Below are positions 25,801 through 34,008 of a stretch of DNA of 44,737 bases, piece after piece (position 1 is the first letter of the stretch; the number at the start of each line of letters is the position of its first letter). Under the pieces are notes generated by a model. That model was not told the origin of the DNA and searched no databases. It worked only from the letters and a program-made list of their open reading frames with translations. Source of the DNA: an uncultured Bacilli bacterium. GTDB lineage: Bacteria > Bacillota_I > Bacilli_A > RF39 > UBA660. Location: positions 1 to 44,737 of the forward strand of contig CAKOJC010000005.1 in NCBI GenBank assembly GCA_934088535.1, read 5' to 3'. The position numbers were made by a program, and so were the translations under genes.

Positions 25801-26986
25801 ATCGGTTTGTGATGATTCTAATAATGAATGTGCTAATATGAAACTAGAATATGAAGATGAATTATATGGAAGTAGTGTAACAATAAGTAAAAAATCAGAT
25901 AATAATAAATCAGATTTATTAAATAAAACTGTATTTTGTAAAAATAGAGATGATAACAATCCAAATTGTTATAAATATGAAAAAAATAAAGCAAATGAAA
26001 TTGAAGATGGAGATAAAACTGAGGCCCATCAATTAGTAAATTGTACAGGGGCTAGAAAATATACAAACTGTACTACTGAAAATATTCAATTACCAGTTAA
26101 TGATTATGCTTCATTTGTTATAATAACTGAAACTGATTTTTGGCGTAGTGATAAATTCTCATCTAGTGCTTATACTGGATTACTTGGTGAAGATGCTGGT
26201 AATGGATTAAGTACACCATTAGGTAATGAAGTATATCCAGTAAGCAATGGTTTAAATACTGGTGGTAAAACAGGCAATTATGAAGTTAAACAACATATAG
26301 ATAATGTTAAGATTGTTGTTGATGATAATGTATCATTAGATTATACATGTTCATATGATGTATACAATACAACAAATTTATATGATTGTAATACTACACC
26401 TGAAAATAAAGGTAAACTAGATTTAAAAAATTGTAAAAATAGATGCTATAAATTAGTTGCTGGTGTACCTGTTATAACAGAAGATTGTAATAACTTTGAC
26501 TTAAAAGATTCTGATTCGAAAGGATATGGATTTGTTTATAGGAATGTAGACTTAACTAATATGTTCCCTAATTCAGGTTTATCTGATCCAACTGAGGATA
26601 GAAATAATAGACCTATAGGTACTAACTGGGCATCTGATTTAGGTACTACTGTTAGAACTGAAATAGAACAAAAGGGTAATGAAATTTATAGTGAGTCAGG
26701 AGACTCAGATGGTCTAAGTAATGCTAACTTAAAATATAGTTTCATACTTACACCTACCGCTATTAATAGAATTAGAGAATATAATACTATACAAGAATTA
26801 TCTAACAAGGGATATCAAAATTCAAATTTCATATCTTGTGAACTTGTTAAAGATAATAAAAATAGTAGTGGATTAAATGGATTCTATAATTGTAAATCAG
26901 AGTTCCTAGATGAGATCTCTCAACCAAATAATAGTTATGATGTTTACACGGTTAAATTTTGTAATCCAGGAAGGAGTGGTTGTTAA
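22883..26986 (+). CDS. Giant cysteine-rich secreted protein (candidate adhesin)
   Basis: A 1367-residue protein with signal peptide 1-21 (cut after YVNA) and dozens of cysteines, spaced as in disulfide-bonded extracellular proteins. Around residues 195-275 the sequence AYCIQPGKK, then QIIYMTL and VTTALRMWAAYYG, resembles a thioester-adhesin (TED) core, but the Gln partner of the Cys is absent. There is no C-terminal TM or sorting signal; it ends NPGRSGC. Cys-dense patches such as CGTEQCKCGQCYGKDK recur. Tight overlaps on both sides place it within the operon, between small surface proteins and a TadE-like pseudopilin. It may be the tip or surface adhesin. Confidence 0.8.
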   Translation: MKKKLCLLFLSLLICFGYVNAATANDKVRISTKNPVVVGQHWIQWYKKGATSTYIDYEKDTKVYYGKAAAEAACKRATGSSDPNACVYQTQTLKSKCVTDGVGNLNPQACRSHEVNACRRINNGKKFYCTRLAKSFSSLVECSRNCGTTTCRDKCATDTEKTTYKIGVKKSVTASGTYEDSIKDSTIWNYVLASGDDAYCIQPGKKGPDGTEYCLNSEMNLNDCDDKLQKHYYCGLAQIIYMTLTPQTDSNGKTTFVKSGNYGHGAVTTALRMWAAYYGSKKGTVISGLDSIGQEQDTDEFDYYSNTKVYLNTANAAVGGYTGSPCATTKSNSNMGILCGDVKNQADINHSYTKSIVLFNKALAMFQGKSSDKFLGGMLTSSENDEKYKLDATKKENGGANLVAKWPTSFVEQYERETTKTYEIECTKEQLLNKDSRCRMYLQVFYYDAQGNKVLVDSSNITVKGDNNKCSKEKCEVEISGAMTCTDTTYESNRNLDSSTRKYDFEVTLKGYGAVGVIREYRHCANPNGYQIMLTAAIEKVKNEQEPDPSTGTGGTKYTKSVTTDCPCNDDTKCSDFNPVSKTLSGDLGSATCSNNYDSYDKFDKSDPYMNCILNPCKESDKLQFRETEKVGLNKNVCDIYCRKEVTFFLANKKSVYAGMQFRYDIGPAVLACETGLISSTVEETAALTSIVLQKKQCTSEIYYDTKNKYGNNKSWLQQYDEAVKNMLAAYTEWKKYESIYDWQMKDNGGKPQIITGKEKPCAVGSKTCPTTSCNTTTKKLSEIKYLYAWPTQGYNDSGVCGSWSETLSKTPYKGWYASSGSTVGKMFNLGTTNDSYGIRFGKFNCGSNECGTEQCKCGQCYGKDKKKTSGCCPDYDNTTDGTCDAGESTNNEDKTRAKDDNDKYYALYTQKVDAVAQLLYDLQNCNLYDNDGTTSTAIKDYYQSVPSEHNGTYRAKINKAETGSTKNLILEQSVCDDSNNECANMKLEYEDELYGSSVTISKKSDNNKSDLLNKTVFCKNRDDNNPNCYKYEKNKANEIEDGDKTEAHQLVNCTGARKYTNCTTENIQLPVNDYASFVIITETDFWRSDKFSSSAYTGLLGEDAGNGLSTPLGNEVYPVSNGLNTGGKTGNYEVKQHIDNVKIVVDDNVSLDYTCSYDVYNTTNLYDCNTTPENKGKLDLKNCKNRCYKLVAGVPVITEDCNNFDLKDSDSKGYGFVYRNVDLTNMFPNSGLSDPTEDRNNRPIGTNWASDLGTTVRTEIEQKGNEIYSESGDSDGLSNANLKYSFILTPTAINRIREYNTIQELSNKGYQNSNFISCELVKDNKNSSGLNGFYNCKSEFLDEISQPNNSYDVYTVKFCNPGRSGC

Positions 26987-28146
26987 TGAAACATGCGTTT
27001 TGGGGATATTTTGTAGTAATATGTGGAATTGTAATTGTAGTAGTATTATTACTTGTCCAAAGAATGACTTCCACTTCTGAAGAGGATTTCTATTTAGCTC
27101 GTGAAGTTATGGAATCTTCTATGATTGATGCTGTTGACTATGGTACATATAGAACAACAGGTAAACTTGTAATGTCTGAGCAAAAATTTGTTGAAATTTT
27201 CATTAGAAGATTTGCTGAGAATGTTACTAATAATAAAACTTATAAATTAGAATTTTATGATATTTATGAAGAACCACCAAAAGCAAGTGTTAGAGTTAGA
27301 ACTTCTTCTGGTGATTCTGCTAATATCAAAGATACATCATTTGATGTAACTCTTGATACTCTAGTAAATGGTGTTTTAGAAACTGTTTATAGCCAAGTTG
27401 ATTCTACCGAGAATGGTGGTAATGGTGGAAACGGTGGTAATGGAGGTAATGGTGGACACAATGATCAAATTCAAGTGTCTTGTCCAGATGGTACTCCTGA
27501 ATGGGTTACACCAACACCAAATAATCCTGATGGAACACCTGATGATGGTGATGATGATAACAATAATGATGATGATGCAAACCTATTAACATCTTCTACA
27601 CTTAATTTCTATTCAGTTGCTTATATGCAAAATCCTAGTGCTTATAATAATGGTATATGTGGTGTAAGTGATAGATCTGGTGCTATGGGATTCGTTATGG
27701 AATATAAATCTCTTCCAAATGGATTAAATGAAGATATTACTGCTGGTAGGATAAAATCATGTCAAATTGTTAGTACACCAAGAGTATTTGATAATGTTGC
27801 TGATATTCAAAACTATAAAACTATGAAACAAGAATATCAACAACGTTTAGTAAACGATCATGGTGGAACTGTATTTGCTTCTGATGACTTTAATTATTAT
27901 GCTAAAGCAGGTGAAATAAGTAATATTCAAGTTAAATGTAGTCCTACTGTTACTACTGATCCTAACACAGGAGTAGAAAAAGGTATATTACAAGTTTATT
28001 TAAGTTATGATACTAACTCTAGTGGTAGATCTTCTGCAAATAACAATGTTGTACCATCAGCTACTGCTGAAAATCAGGGGACTGTTAAATGTTTCATATA
28101 TACTGGTGTTAAATGGAGTATGAAATTTAAGTATTCAAGAAATTAA
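26986..28146 (+). CDS. TadE-like pseudopilin with Gly-Asn linker
   Basis: A 386-residue protein; the start is taken as ATG 26986 (TAATG overlap), 7 nt after GGAGTGG. It begins MKHAFWG, then a helix YFVVICGIVIVVVLLLV, then SEEDFYLAREVMESSMIDAV, the TadE/TadG-like arrangement of a minor pilin. The 3' third is an outside domain reached through the linker GGNGGNGGNGGNGG and an Asp/Asn run. The N-terminal MKxAxxG is shared with two later pilin-like proteins and may be a prepilin-type leader. A strong terminator follows. Confidence 0.7.
   Translation: MKHAFWGYFVVICGIVIVVVLLLVQRMTSTSEEDFYLAREVMESSMIDAVDYGTYRTTGKLVMSEQKFVEIFIRRFAENVTNNKTYKLEFYDIYEEPPKASVRVRTSSGDSANIKDTSFDVTLDTLVNGVLETVYSQVDSTENGGNGGNGGNGGNGGHNDQIQVSCPDGTPEWVTPTPNNPDGTPDDGDDDNNNDDDANLLTSSTLNFYSVAYMQNPSAYNNGICGVSDRSGAMGFVMEYKSLPNGLNEDITAGRIKSCQIVSTPRVFDNVADIQNYKTMKQEYQQRLVNDHGGTVFASDDFNYYAKAGEISNIQVKCSPTVTTDPNTGVEKGILQVYLSYDTNSSGRSSANNNVVPSATAENQGTVKCFIYTGVKWSMKFKYSRN
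27412..27459 (+). repeat. Gly-Asn coding microrepeat in the pseudopilin gene
   Basis: A run of GGT-GGT-AAT-type codons (GGTGGTAATGGTGGAAACGG and onward) encodes repeated Gly-Gly-Asn, followed further on by GAT/AAT-rich codons. It is a flexible linker between the stalk helix and the outer domain and a possible length-variation site. Confidence 0.8.
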
Positions 28147-28173
28147 AAGAACATTTTGAAAATGTTCTTTTTT
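28146..28173 (+). terminator. Intrinsic terminator after the pseudopilin
   Basis: AAAGAACATT, 5-nt loop, AATGTTCTTT, then T run. It splits the surface-protein operon from the Tad core operon. Confidence 0.9.
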
Positions 28174-28176
28174 ATA

Positions 28177-28205
28177 TTGATTTAAATTTTATAATTTTGT
28201 ATAAT
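28177..28205 (+). promoter_or_regulatory. Promoter of the Tad core operon
   Basis: TTGATT (28177-28182), 17 bp, TATAAT (28200-28205), immediately after the terminator. Confidence 0.8.
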
Positions 28206-28244
28206 TTATATTGATAATAGATAAGAATCTTTGGAGGAAAGAAT

Positions 28245-29087
28245 ATGAATAGTTTAATGGTAGGGGTTAAAAGATTTTTTAAAAATAAAAACACTGTTAC
28301 AATTTTTGCAGTAATTGTTTGTTTAATCATAATTTATTGGGCTTATTGGTGGAGAATTGAAAAAGCAACAGAACCTAGAATGGTTCCATATGCTTTGAAA
28401 ACTTTGTCACCAAGAACATTAATAACTTCTGATATGATTGGAACTAGAAAGGTTCCTGGAAAGGTTATTACTGCTAATGTTGTAACTGAGTCAAGTTTAA
28501 TTGTAGGTAAATATGTTAAAAATACTGTGGAAATTCCTGCTGAAAGCTTATTTTATAATAATACGTTAGTAACTTGGGATGAACTTCCATCTAGTATATA
28601 TGAAAATATTGCTGATGGTAATACAATTGTTGCTTTACCTGTTACTCTTGAAACAACTTATGGAAATTCAATCTTTCCAGATAATTATATAGATTTATAT
28701 TACCAAGGTTATGATACAGATGGTAAACTATTAATTGGTAAATTTATTGAAAGTATTAGAGTTTTGACTGTAACAGACAGTACTTTTAATAATGTATTTG
28801 AAAAGAGTGGAGTTACTGAAAAACCAAGATATTTAATTTTCTCTATTCCTGAAGAAATGCACTTATTGTTAAGAAAAGCTTTATATACTTCTGGTACTAT
28901 TTTCCCTGTACCTCGTAATGCTGAATATTCTGCAAGTCCTAAAGAAACTAGAATTAGTAGTACATATTTAAAGAATTTGATTTTATCTAAAACTGTTAAT
29001 GTTGATGAAGAAGATTTAAAAAATATTGAAGTAAATAATTCAAATTTAGATACTAATACAAATAATAATGCAAATGGAGGTGAATAG
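28245..29087 (+). CDS. cpaB: CpaB/RcpC-like SAF-domain protein, copy 1
   Basis: A 280-residue Tad assembly protein. A TM at about 17-35 is followed by a SAF domain (PYALKTLSPRTLITSDMIG, KYVKNTVEIPAESLFYNN). An outside beta domain (FIESIRVLTVTDS; LIFSIPEEMHLLLRKAL) follows, then an Asn-rich tail. In Gram-negatives CpaB contacts the secretin; here no secretin exists, so it probably lines the wall passage. It is paired with a close homologue 3 nt downstream. Confidence 0.85.
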   Translation: MNSLMVGVKRFFKNKNTVTIFAVIVCLIIIYWAYWWRIEKATEPRMVPYALKTLSPRTLITSDMIGTRKVPGKVITANVVTESSLIVGKYVKNTVEIPAESLFYNNTLVTWDELPSSIYENIADGNTIVALPVTLETTYGNSIFPDNYIDLYYQGYDTDGKLLIGKFIESIRVLTVTDSTFNNVFEKSGVTEKPRYLIFSIPEEMHLLLRKALYTSGTIFPVPRNAEYSASPKETRISSTYLKNLILSKTVNVDEEDLKNIEVNNSNLDTNTNNNANGGE

Positions 29088-29090
29088 TAT

Positions 29091-29927
29091 ATGGACGCTA
29101 TTAAGAAATTATTAGGAAACAAAGGTGTTGTTACTATTGCCGCTGGTGTAGCATGCTTGGTTATATTGTTCTTTGCTTATAACTATCGTGTAAATAAAGC
29201 TATTAATGCTATTGAAGTTCCATATTCTTTAAGAGATATAAGTGCTCGTGAAGAAATTAAAGATGAAGATGTTGGTGTAGTTAAGGTTGCATCTTCATTA
29301 GTAACTGCTACTGTTGTTCGTGATAAAAAGAATGTTGTTGGAAAATATGTAAATTATAATACTATGATTCCTGCTGGAAGCTTATTCTATAGTTCTGAAA
29401 TTGTAACTTGGGATTCAATGCCTGATTCAGCATGGAATAACATTTACAAAGATTATACTATTTTCTCATTAAGCGTTTCTAATAACACAACTTATGGTAA
29501 CTCAATTTTCCCAGGGGATGCAATTGATTTATACTATATGACAAGTGATGGTGGAAAATTAGTTTTTGGAAAGCTAATTGAAGGTATTACAGTACTTGCT
29601 GTTAAGGATGCTGATGGATCTCATATCTTTAAAAAGGGTGCTAATCAAAAAGATGCTTCAGCTTTAATATTTGCAGTTCCAGAGGATTTACATTTATTAC
29701 TTAGAAAAGCTATTGCTCTTACTGGTTCTGATAGTTTAGTTCCAGTAGTTAGAAATGCAAACTATAACCCAGGAAGTACAAAGGTTTCTAGTGAGTATTT
29801 AACAAATCTTATACTTAAAGAAACAAGGGAAGTCCCACTAGATTTCGTTGATGATACTACTGGTGATGACAACAATGGTGATAACGGTGATAATGGTAAT
29901 GGAGGAGATATTAACATTACTGAATAA
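29091..29927 (+). CDS. cpaB: CpaB/RcpC-like SAF-domain protein, copy 2
   Basis: A 278-residue paralogue of the preceding gene. It has a TM at about 13-31, SAF segment PYSLRDISAREEIKDEDVG, shared motifs TTYGNSIFPGDAIDLYY and FAVPEDLHLLLRKAI, and an Asp/Gly/Asn-rich tail ending NITE. The two copies are clearly duplicated yet diverged, suggesting distinct positions or a hetero-oligomer. A 21-nt gap with AAGGAAGGG leads to the ATPase. Confidence 0.85.
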   Translation: MDAIKKLLGNKGVVTIAAGVACLVILFFAYNYRVNKAINAIEVPYSLRDISAREEIKDEDVGVVKVASSLVTATVVRDKKNVVGKYVNYNTMIPAGSLFYSSEIVTWDSMPDSAWNNIYKDYTIFSLSVSNNTTYGNSIFPGDAIDLYYMTSDGGKLVFGKLIEGITVLAVKDADGSHIFKKGANQKDASALIFAVPEDLHLLLRKAIALTGSDSLVPVVRNANYNPGSTKVSSEYLTNLILKETREVPLDFVDDTTGDDNNGDNGDNGNGGDINITE

Positions 29928-29948
29928 AAAAGAAGGAAGGGAATAATA

Positions 29949-31343
29949 ATGGAGGATGCTGTATTTTCGCAAATAGACTTTGGTTTATTAATGCCTCTTT
30001 TAGAAGATGATGATATAACCGATATATCATATTCTAATAATGGCCAGTTGTGGATTAAAACACTTACTCAGGGTGTTAAACCAGCTCATATAGATGGATT
30101 AAATAATGAAGTAATGGAAAAACTTGCTTTCCAATGTTCTAATGTTATGGGTAAGACATTTAATATGGCACATCCATTACTAGATGCTGAAAGTGCTGAG
30201 TTACGTCTTAACTTTGTACATGATTCAATTGCTACAAATGGAATTGCTGTTCTAATAAGAAAAACTCCAGCTAAAATAAGATTAAATAAAGATAAATTAG
30301 TTAAAGAAGATTATGTATCTTTAAAACTTCATGATTTCTTGATGACTTGTGTTAGTGGCCACTGCAACATACTTGTAAGTGGAGAAACTGGTTCAGGTAA
30401 AACAGAGCTTGTTAAATACTTAGCAAGCCATATTAAAGAAGATGAAAAGATAATAACTATTGAAGATACATTAGAACTTCACTTGGATAAAATTTATCCA
30501 ACTCGTGATATAGTAGCAATGAAAACAAATAATATTGCTTCTTACTCAGATGTTTTGGTAGCTTGTATGCGTCAAAACCCAAGATGGATTTTACTATCAG
30601 AGGTTCGTTCTGCGGAAGCTGTTCTTGCTGTTCGTAACTCAATTTCTTCAGGACACAATATCTTATCTACAATACACTCTGATAAAGCTTCAAGCATTCC
30701 GATGCGTCTTTACTCACTACTTGAAAGTAGCCAAGATATTGATCAATTCGTTAAAGGTATGCATAGATATATCCAATTAGGTATACATGTTAAAGGTTTC
30801 TTCTCAAAGAAATATAATAGATTTCAAAGAGAGATTACTCAAGTAGTTGAATTTTATGTTGATGATGAATCAAATGAAGCTAAAGTTAATGTATTATATG
30901 CTCGTGATTTGATGGAAAATGAGGTATACAATAATCCAACTTCTCATTTAATAGATTATCTTGCTTCTCAAGGTGTTATGATGCAAGATGATCCATTTAT
31001 CCCTAAAGGAAGTGAACTTCAAGAAGCCAGTGATGAAAATGGTTCTGTGGTAGATAATACTCAAGAAGTTCAAAATGTTTCTACTGAAGTTAATGAAAAC
31101 TCAGTTGCTAGTAGTGAAGAAAATACTGCTACTTCAGGTGTAGTTAGTGAACAACCAAGTGTTACTATAGAAAATAATGTTATTCCGGAAGTGATAAATC
31201 AAGAACCAGTTGTAACTGCTCAACCTGTTGTAGCTGAAGCTGTTACTCAACCAGTTGTCAACGAGTCACAAGATGAAAAGTTGATTATAGAAGAGCCTGT
31301 TGTTAATGAACCTGCAAATAATATAGAAATGGTAGAAATTTAG
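29949..31343 (+). CDS. cpaF: CpaF/TadA-type secretion ATPase
   Basis: A 464-residue hexameric motor for pilus assembly. The N-terminal domain contains DITDISYSNNGQLWI. Walker A is LVSGETGSGKT (about 142-152), the Asp box ITIEDTLELHL, Walker B region PRWILLSEVRSAEAV (about 211-225) and the His box STIHSD. Residues about 355-464 are a disordered Val/Glu/Pro tail (EEPVVNEPANNIEMVEI), an extension not usual in this family. The gene overlaps no neighbour but is closely spaced with cpaB and tadB. Confidence 0.95.
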   Translation: MEDAVFSQIDFGLLMPLLEDDDITDISYSNNGQLWIKTLTQGVKPAHIDGLNNEVMEKLAFQCSNVMGKTFNMAHPLLDAESAELRLNFVHDSIATNGIAVLIRKTPAKIRLNKDKLVKEDYVSLKLHDFLMTCVSGHCNILVSGETGSGKTELVKYLASHIKEDEKIITIEDTLELHLDKIYPTRDIVAMKTNNIASYSDVLVACMRQNPRWILLSEVRSAEAVLAVRNSISSGHNILSTIHSDKASSIPMRLYSLLESSQDIDQFVKGMHRYIQLGIHVKGFFSKKYNRFQREITQVVEFYVDDESNEAKVNVLYARDLMENEVYNNPTSHLIDYLASQGVMMQDDPFIPKGSELQEASDENGSVVDNTQEVQNVSTEVNENSVASSEENTATSGVVSEQPSVTIENNVIPEVINQEPVVTAQPVVAEAVTQPVVNESQDEKLIIEEPVVNEPANNIEMVEI

Positions 31344-31358
31344 TAATGGAGGTGTGAT

Positions 31359-32258
31359 ATGTATTTTGAAATTATTATAGTTGCAATTATAGTTGTATTT
31401 GTATTAATATACAGAAAAAATACTGGTGATAGTTCTTACAAATTTATTACTAAATCAGTTGCTAATACTTATGAAAAGTATGCACCATATTCATTTAAGG
31501 TTGTACGTGAAAAGGCTAAGGAGTTAGGACAAGAGTATTCAACACGTCAATATGTAATTCAAATCGTTGTATTTGGTGTAGCTGCCGCTTTTGTATCCTT
31601 CTTATATTTTTATAGTATTATATGGAGTATATTTTATGCTACTGCTGCAATTATGGTTATTCCATATTTAACCTATATGAGATGTAAAAAAGCATATAGT
31701 GAGTATATATTTGAACAAATTCAAGTATATACAACAAACGTTATAATGGAATTTAATACAACTCAATCTTTTGTTAAGGCATTAGAAGGTGTTAGAGATT
31801 CTGAAGTACTTGAGGAGCCACTGCTTGGTGATGTTAAAGAAATGATTCAAATGGCTTATGAAAATGGTACTATAGATGAAGCAATTCGTTTCATGAATGA
31901 AAAATATGATTATTATGTAATTAAGAATATGCATCAATTATTTTTACAAATAACTAAAGAAGGTTCTAAGGATTCAGGAGAAGCTTTAGAAGGAATGCTT
32001 CAAGATATAGATATGCTTGTAGAGAGTGTATATCGTGATAGAATTGATAGAACAACATTCTATAAGCAATTCTGTACATTCGGTGTATTTCTTTATTTAT
32101 TAGTTTTATTAGTCCAATTCCTGCTTGGAGATACAAGTTATAAACAGTTACTTGAAGAATGGTATGTTCAGATATTACTTCATGGTGTAATATTAATTAA
32201 TACATACTTCTTACTATCAGGTATTAAATATTACCATGAGGATGTAGGTGCTGAATAA
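31359..32258 (+). CDS. tadB: TadB-like inner-membrane platform protein
   Basis: A 299-residue T2SS-F-type protein. An N-terminal TM at 1-17 and two more at about 64-100 precede the cytoplasmic helical domain (TTQSFVKALEGVRDSEVLEE, AYENGTIDEAIRFMNEKY). Two C-terminal TMs follow at about 230-290. It recruits the CpaF motor to the membrane. The stop shares its last base with the start of the next gene, typical of the tadB-tadC pair. Confidence 0.85.
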   Translation: MYFEIIIVAIIVVFVLIYRKNTGDSSYKFITKSVANTYEKYAPYSFKVVREKAKELGQEYSTRQYVIQIVVFGVAAAFVSFLYFYSIIWSIFYATAAIMVIPYLTYMRCKKAYSEYIFEQIQVYTTNVIMEFNTTQSFVKALEGVRDSEVLEEPLLGDVKEMIQMAYENGTIDEAIRFMNEKYDYYVIKNMHQLFLQITKEGSKDSGEALEGMLQDIDMLVESVYRDRIDRTTFYKQFCTFGVFLYLLVLLVQFLLGDTSYKQLLEEWYVQILLHGVILINTYFLLSGIKYYHEDVGAE

Positions 32259-33055
32259 TGGAAATATTTGTTATAGGTTTAATTATTATATTTTTATTTA
32301 GCTACTTAGGAACATTTAACTTTAATAAGTTTGTTGACGATAATAAAGTATTATTTGCTAAGTTAAAGGAAGATGATTATGATTTTTTACTAGTATCTAA
32401 ATATGGTGAAAAGGTTGATGTTAATCTTAGATATCAAAAGAGAGTAAAGACTGCTATTATAACTTTTTTGATACTTTTGGTATTATCTATTACAAGTATT
32501 CAAAGTATTAATTTTGCTATTAAATTAGTATTATGCTTTATTGGTGCATTTTTAATGTTTAAAGATGATTATACTAAGGTTAAAAATTATTATAAAGTTC
32601 ACTTACATGAAATTAATTTAAAATTACCATATTATTTAAAAAGTTTAGAAATCTTAATTCAACACTATACTGTTCCTGTTGCTATTACTCGTAGTTTAGA
32701 AACAGCTCCTGAGATGTTTAAACCCGGACTTCGTGATCTAATAGCTTCTATTGATGCAGGTGATTCAAGTATTGAACCTTATATGGCCTTTGCTCGTAGA
32801 TATCCTGTTCGTGATAGTATGCGTATGATGAGACTTTTATATAGACTTGGTTTAGGTAGTCAAGAGAGAAAACAAGAACAGTTACTAGCATTCTCTAAGA
32901 CTATTTCAAATTTACAAAATAAGTCAAGAGAGACTAAGTATAAAGAACGTCTTGAAAAAATGGAGAAGAAAACATTTACAATGCTTACATCTACTGGTGC
33001 GGGGGTTATGGTAATTTTAATTCTTGCTATATTACAAATGTTTGTTAGTGCATAG
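32258..33055 (+). CDS. tadC: TadC-like inner-membrane platform protein
   Basis: A 265-residue second T2SS-F-type platform protein: TM 1-17, TMs at about 68-100, cytoplasmic domain with INLKLPYYLKSLEILIQHY and RSLETAPEMFKPGLRDLI, and a single C-terminal TM (TSTGAGVMVILILAILQMF). The order CpaB-CpaF-TadB-TadC is the diagnostic Tad gene order. It is followed by the pilin gene with a separate promoter. Confidence 0.85.
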   Translation: MEIFVIGLIIIFLFSYLGTFNFNKFVDDNKVLFAKLKEDDYDFLLVSKYGEKVDVNLRYQKRVKTAIITFLILLVLSITSIQSINFAIKLVLCFIGAFLMFKDDYTKVKNYYKVHLHEINLKLPYYLKSLEILIQHYTVPVAITRSLETAPEMFKPGLRDLIASIDAGDSSIEPYMAFARRYPVRDSMRMMRLLYRLGLGSQERKQEQLLAFSKTISNLQNKSRETKYKERLEKMEKKTFTMLTSTGAGVMVILILAILQMFVSA

Positions 33056-33067
33056 TGTAAATAAATA

Positions 33068-33096
33068 TTGATTTATTGAAAATGATATTGTATAAT
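33068..33096 (+). promoter_or_regulatory. Strong promoter of the pilin gene
   Basis: TTGATT (33068-33073), 17 bp, TATAAT (33091-33096), then an AAAGGAGG ribosome site. It gives the pilin its own high-level transcript. Confidence 0.8.
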
Positions 33097-33125
33097 TATT
33101 TTAGAAAGTAAAGGAGGATTAATAA

Positions 33126-33383
33126 ATGAAAGAAGCTTCTGGTGAATTAAACATGACAGTTATTACTATCATAGCTATAGCTGCTGTTGGTGGTTTATTT
33201 TACGCATTCGTTTGGCCAATGATTCAAAAATCTATAGTTAACCAAACTTGTAGAACTTATGGTACAGATTTCCAAGCTGTTGCTTTAGACGACTTCGATT
33301 CTGGAACTCAAGCTACAGTTAAGAAGTGGAAATGTTGTAGAAACGGAGATTCTGGTGGAACTTGTTACGACACTGAATATTAA
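33126..33383 (+). CDS. Flp-like major pilin candidate
   Basis: An 85-residue protein: MKEASG, then a helix ELNMTVITIIAIAAVGGLFY, then a short soluble part with four Cys (CRTYGTDF, KWKCCRNGDSGGTCYD). Size, position after tadC, a private promoter, perfect ribosome site and strong terminator all fit a major pilin. The usual Flp leader with Glu at +5 is absent; cleavage after Gly6 is possible. The cysteines suggest disulfide stabilisation, uncommon for Flp. Confidence 0.7.
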   Translation: MKEASGELNMTVITIIAIAAVGGLFYAFVWPMIQKSIVNQTCRTYGTDFQAVALDDFDSGTQATVKKWKCCRNGDSGGTCYDTEY

Positions 33384-33423
33384 TAGTGTGGTAAACTTAT
33401 ACTAAAATAAACATTAAACTTTG

Positions 33424-33472
33424 GTACTATAGGTGTCATTGATTTGATATCAATGTACCTGTAGTACTTTTT
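33424..33472 (+). terminator. Long-stem terminator after the pilin
   Basis: A stem of about 19 bp (GTACTATAGGTGTCATTGAT against ATCAATGTACCTGTAGTAC), loop TTGAT, then TTTTT. The stem may also stabilise the pilin mRNA 3' end. Confidence 0.92.
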
Positions 33473-33501
33473 AAATATTACAATTGTAAAGGAAGTGTTA
33501 T

Positions 33502-33981
33502 ATGAAAGATGCTATGGGTGGTACTTGGTTAACAGGTTTAGTAATAATCTTTATCGCAGTATTTGCTGGTTTTTTAGCTTATTCTATTAGTTATACTAAG
33601 GCATTTAGAACTAAAAATGAGATTATTAACATAATAGAAAAGAGTGAAGGATTTACTACTTCTAATTATATTGACTTACATAACACAAGTGATGAACAAT
33701 TAAGAGATGATGACAGTGCTGAAGCAAAAGCTTTTCTATTTATAAAATCACTAGGGTATGATTATGAAACTGCTGAACAAGTTAGATGTGATGATGGTAA
33801 TATACAAACAGGTGGATATTGTTTAAAAAAATATTGTCCTGATGATGGTAAAATTTATTATAAAGTAACAACTTTTATTGCACTTTCTATACCAGTATTT
33901 AATATAACTGTTAAATTACCTATTGCTGGTGAAACTAAAACTATGTTCTATGATGTTACTGGTAATAATAATTGTGATTAA
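33502..33981 (+). CDS. TadE-like minor pseudopilin
   Basis: A 159-residue protein starting MKDAMG, then helix GTWLTGLVIIFIAVFAGFLAY, then an amphipathic continuation (TKAFRTKNEIINIIEKSEGF) and an outside domain with Cys pairs (VRCDDGNIQTGGYCLKKYC). The layout is that of minor pilins. It lies after the pilin terminator, so it depends on readthrough or on a weak promoter of its own. Confidence 0.65.
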   Translation: MKDAMGGTWLTGLVIIFIAVFAGFLAYSISYTKAFRTKNEIINIIEKSEGFTTSNYIDLHNTSDEQLRDDDSAEAKAFLFIKSLGYDYETAEQVRCDDGNIQTGGYCLKKYCPDDGKIYYKVTTFIALSIPVFNITVKLPIAGETKTMFYDVTGNNNCD

Positions 33982-34008
33982 TATATTTCATGAAGGGGAG
34001 ATGATACG

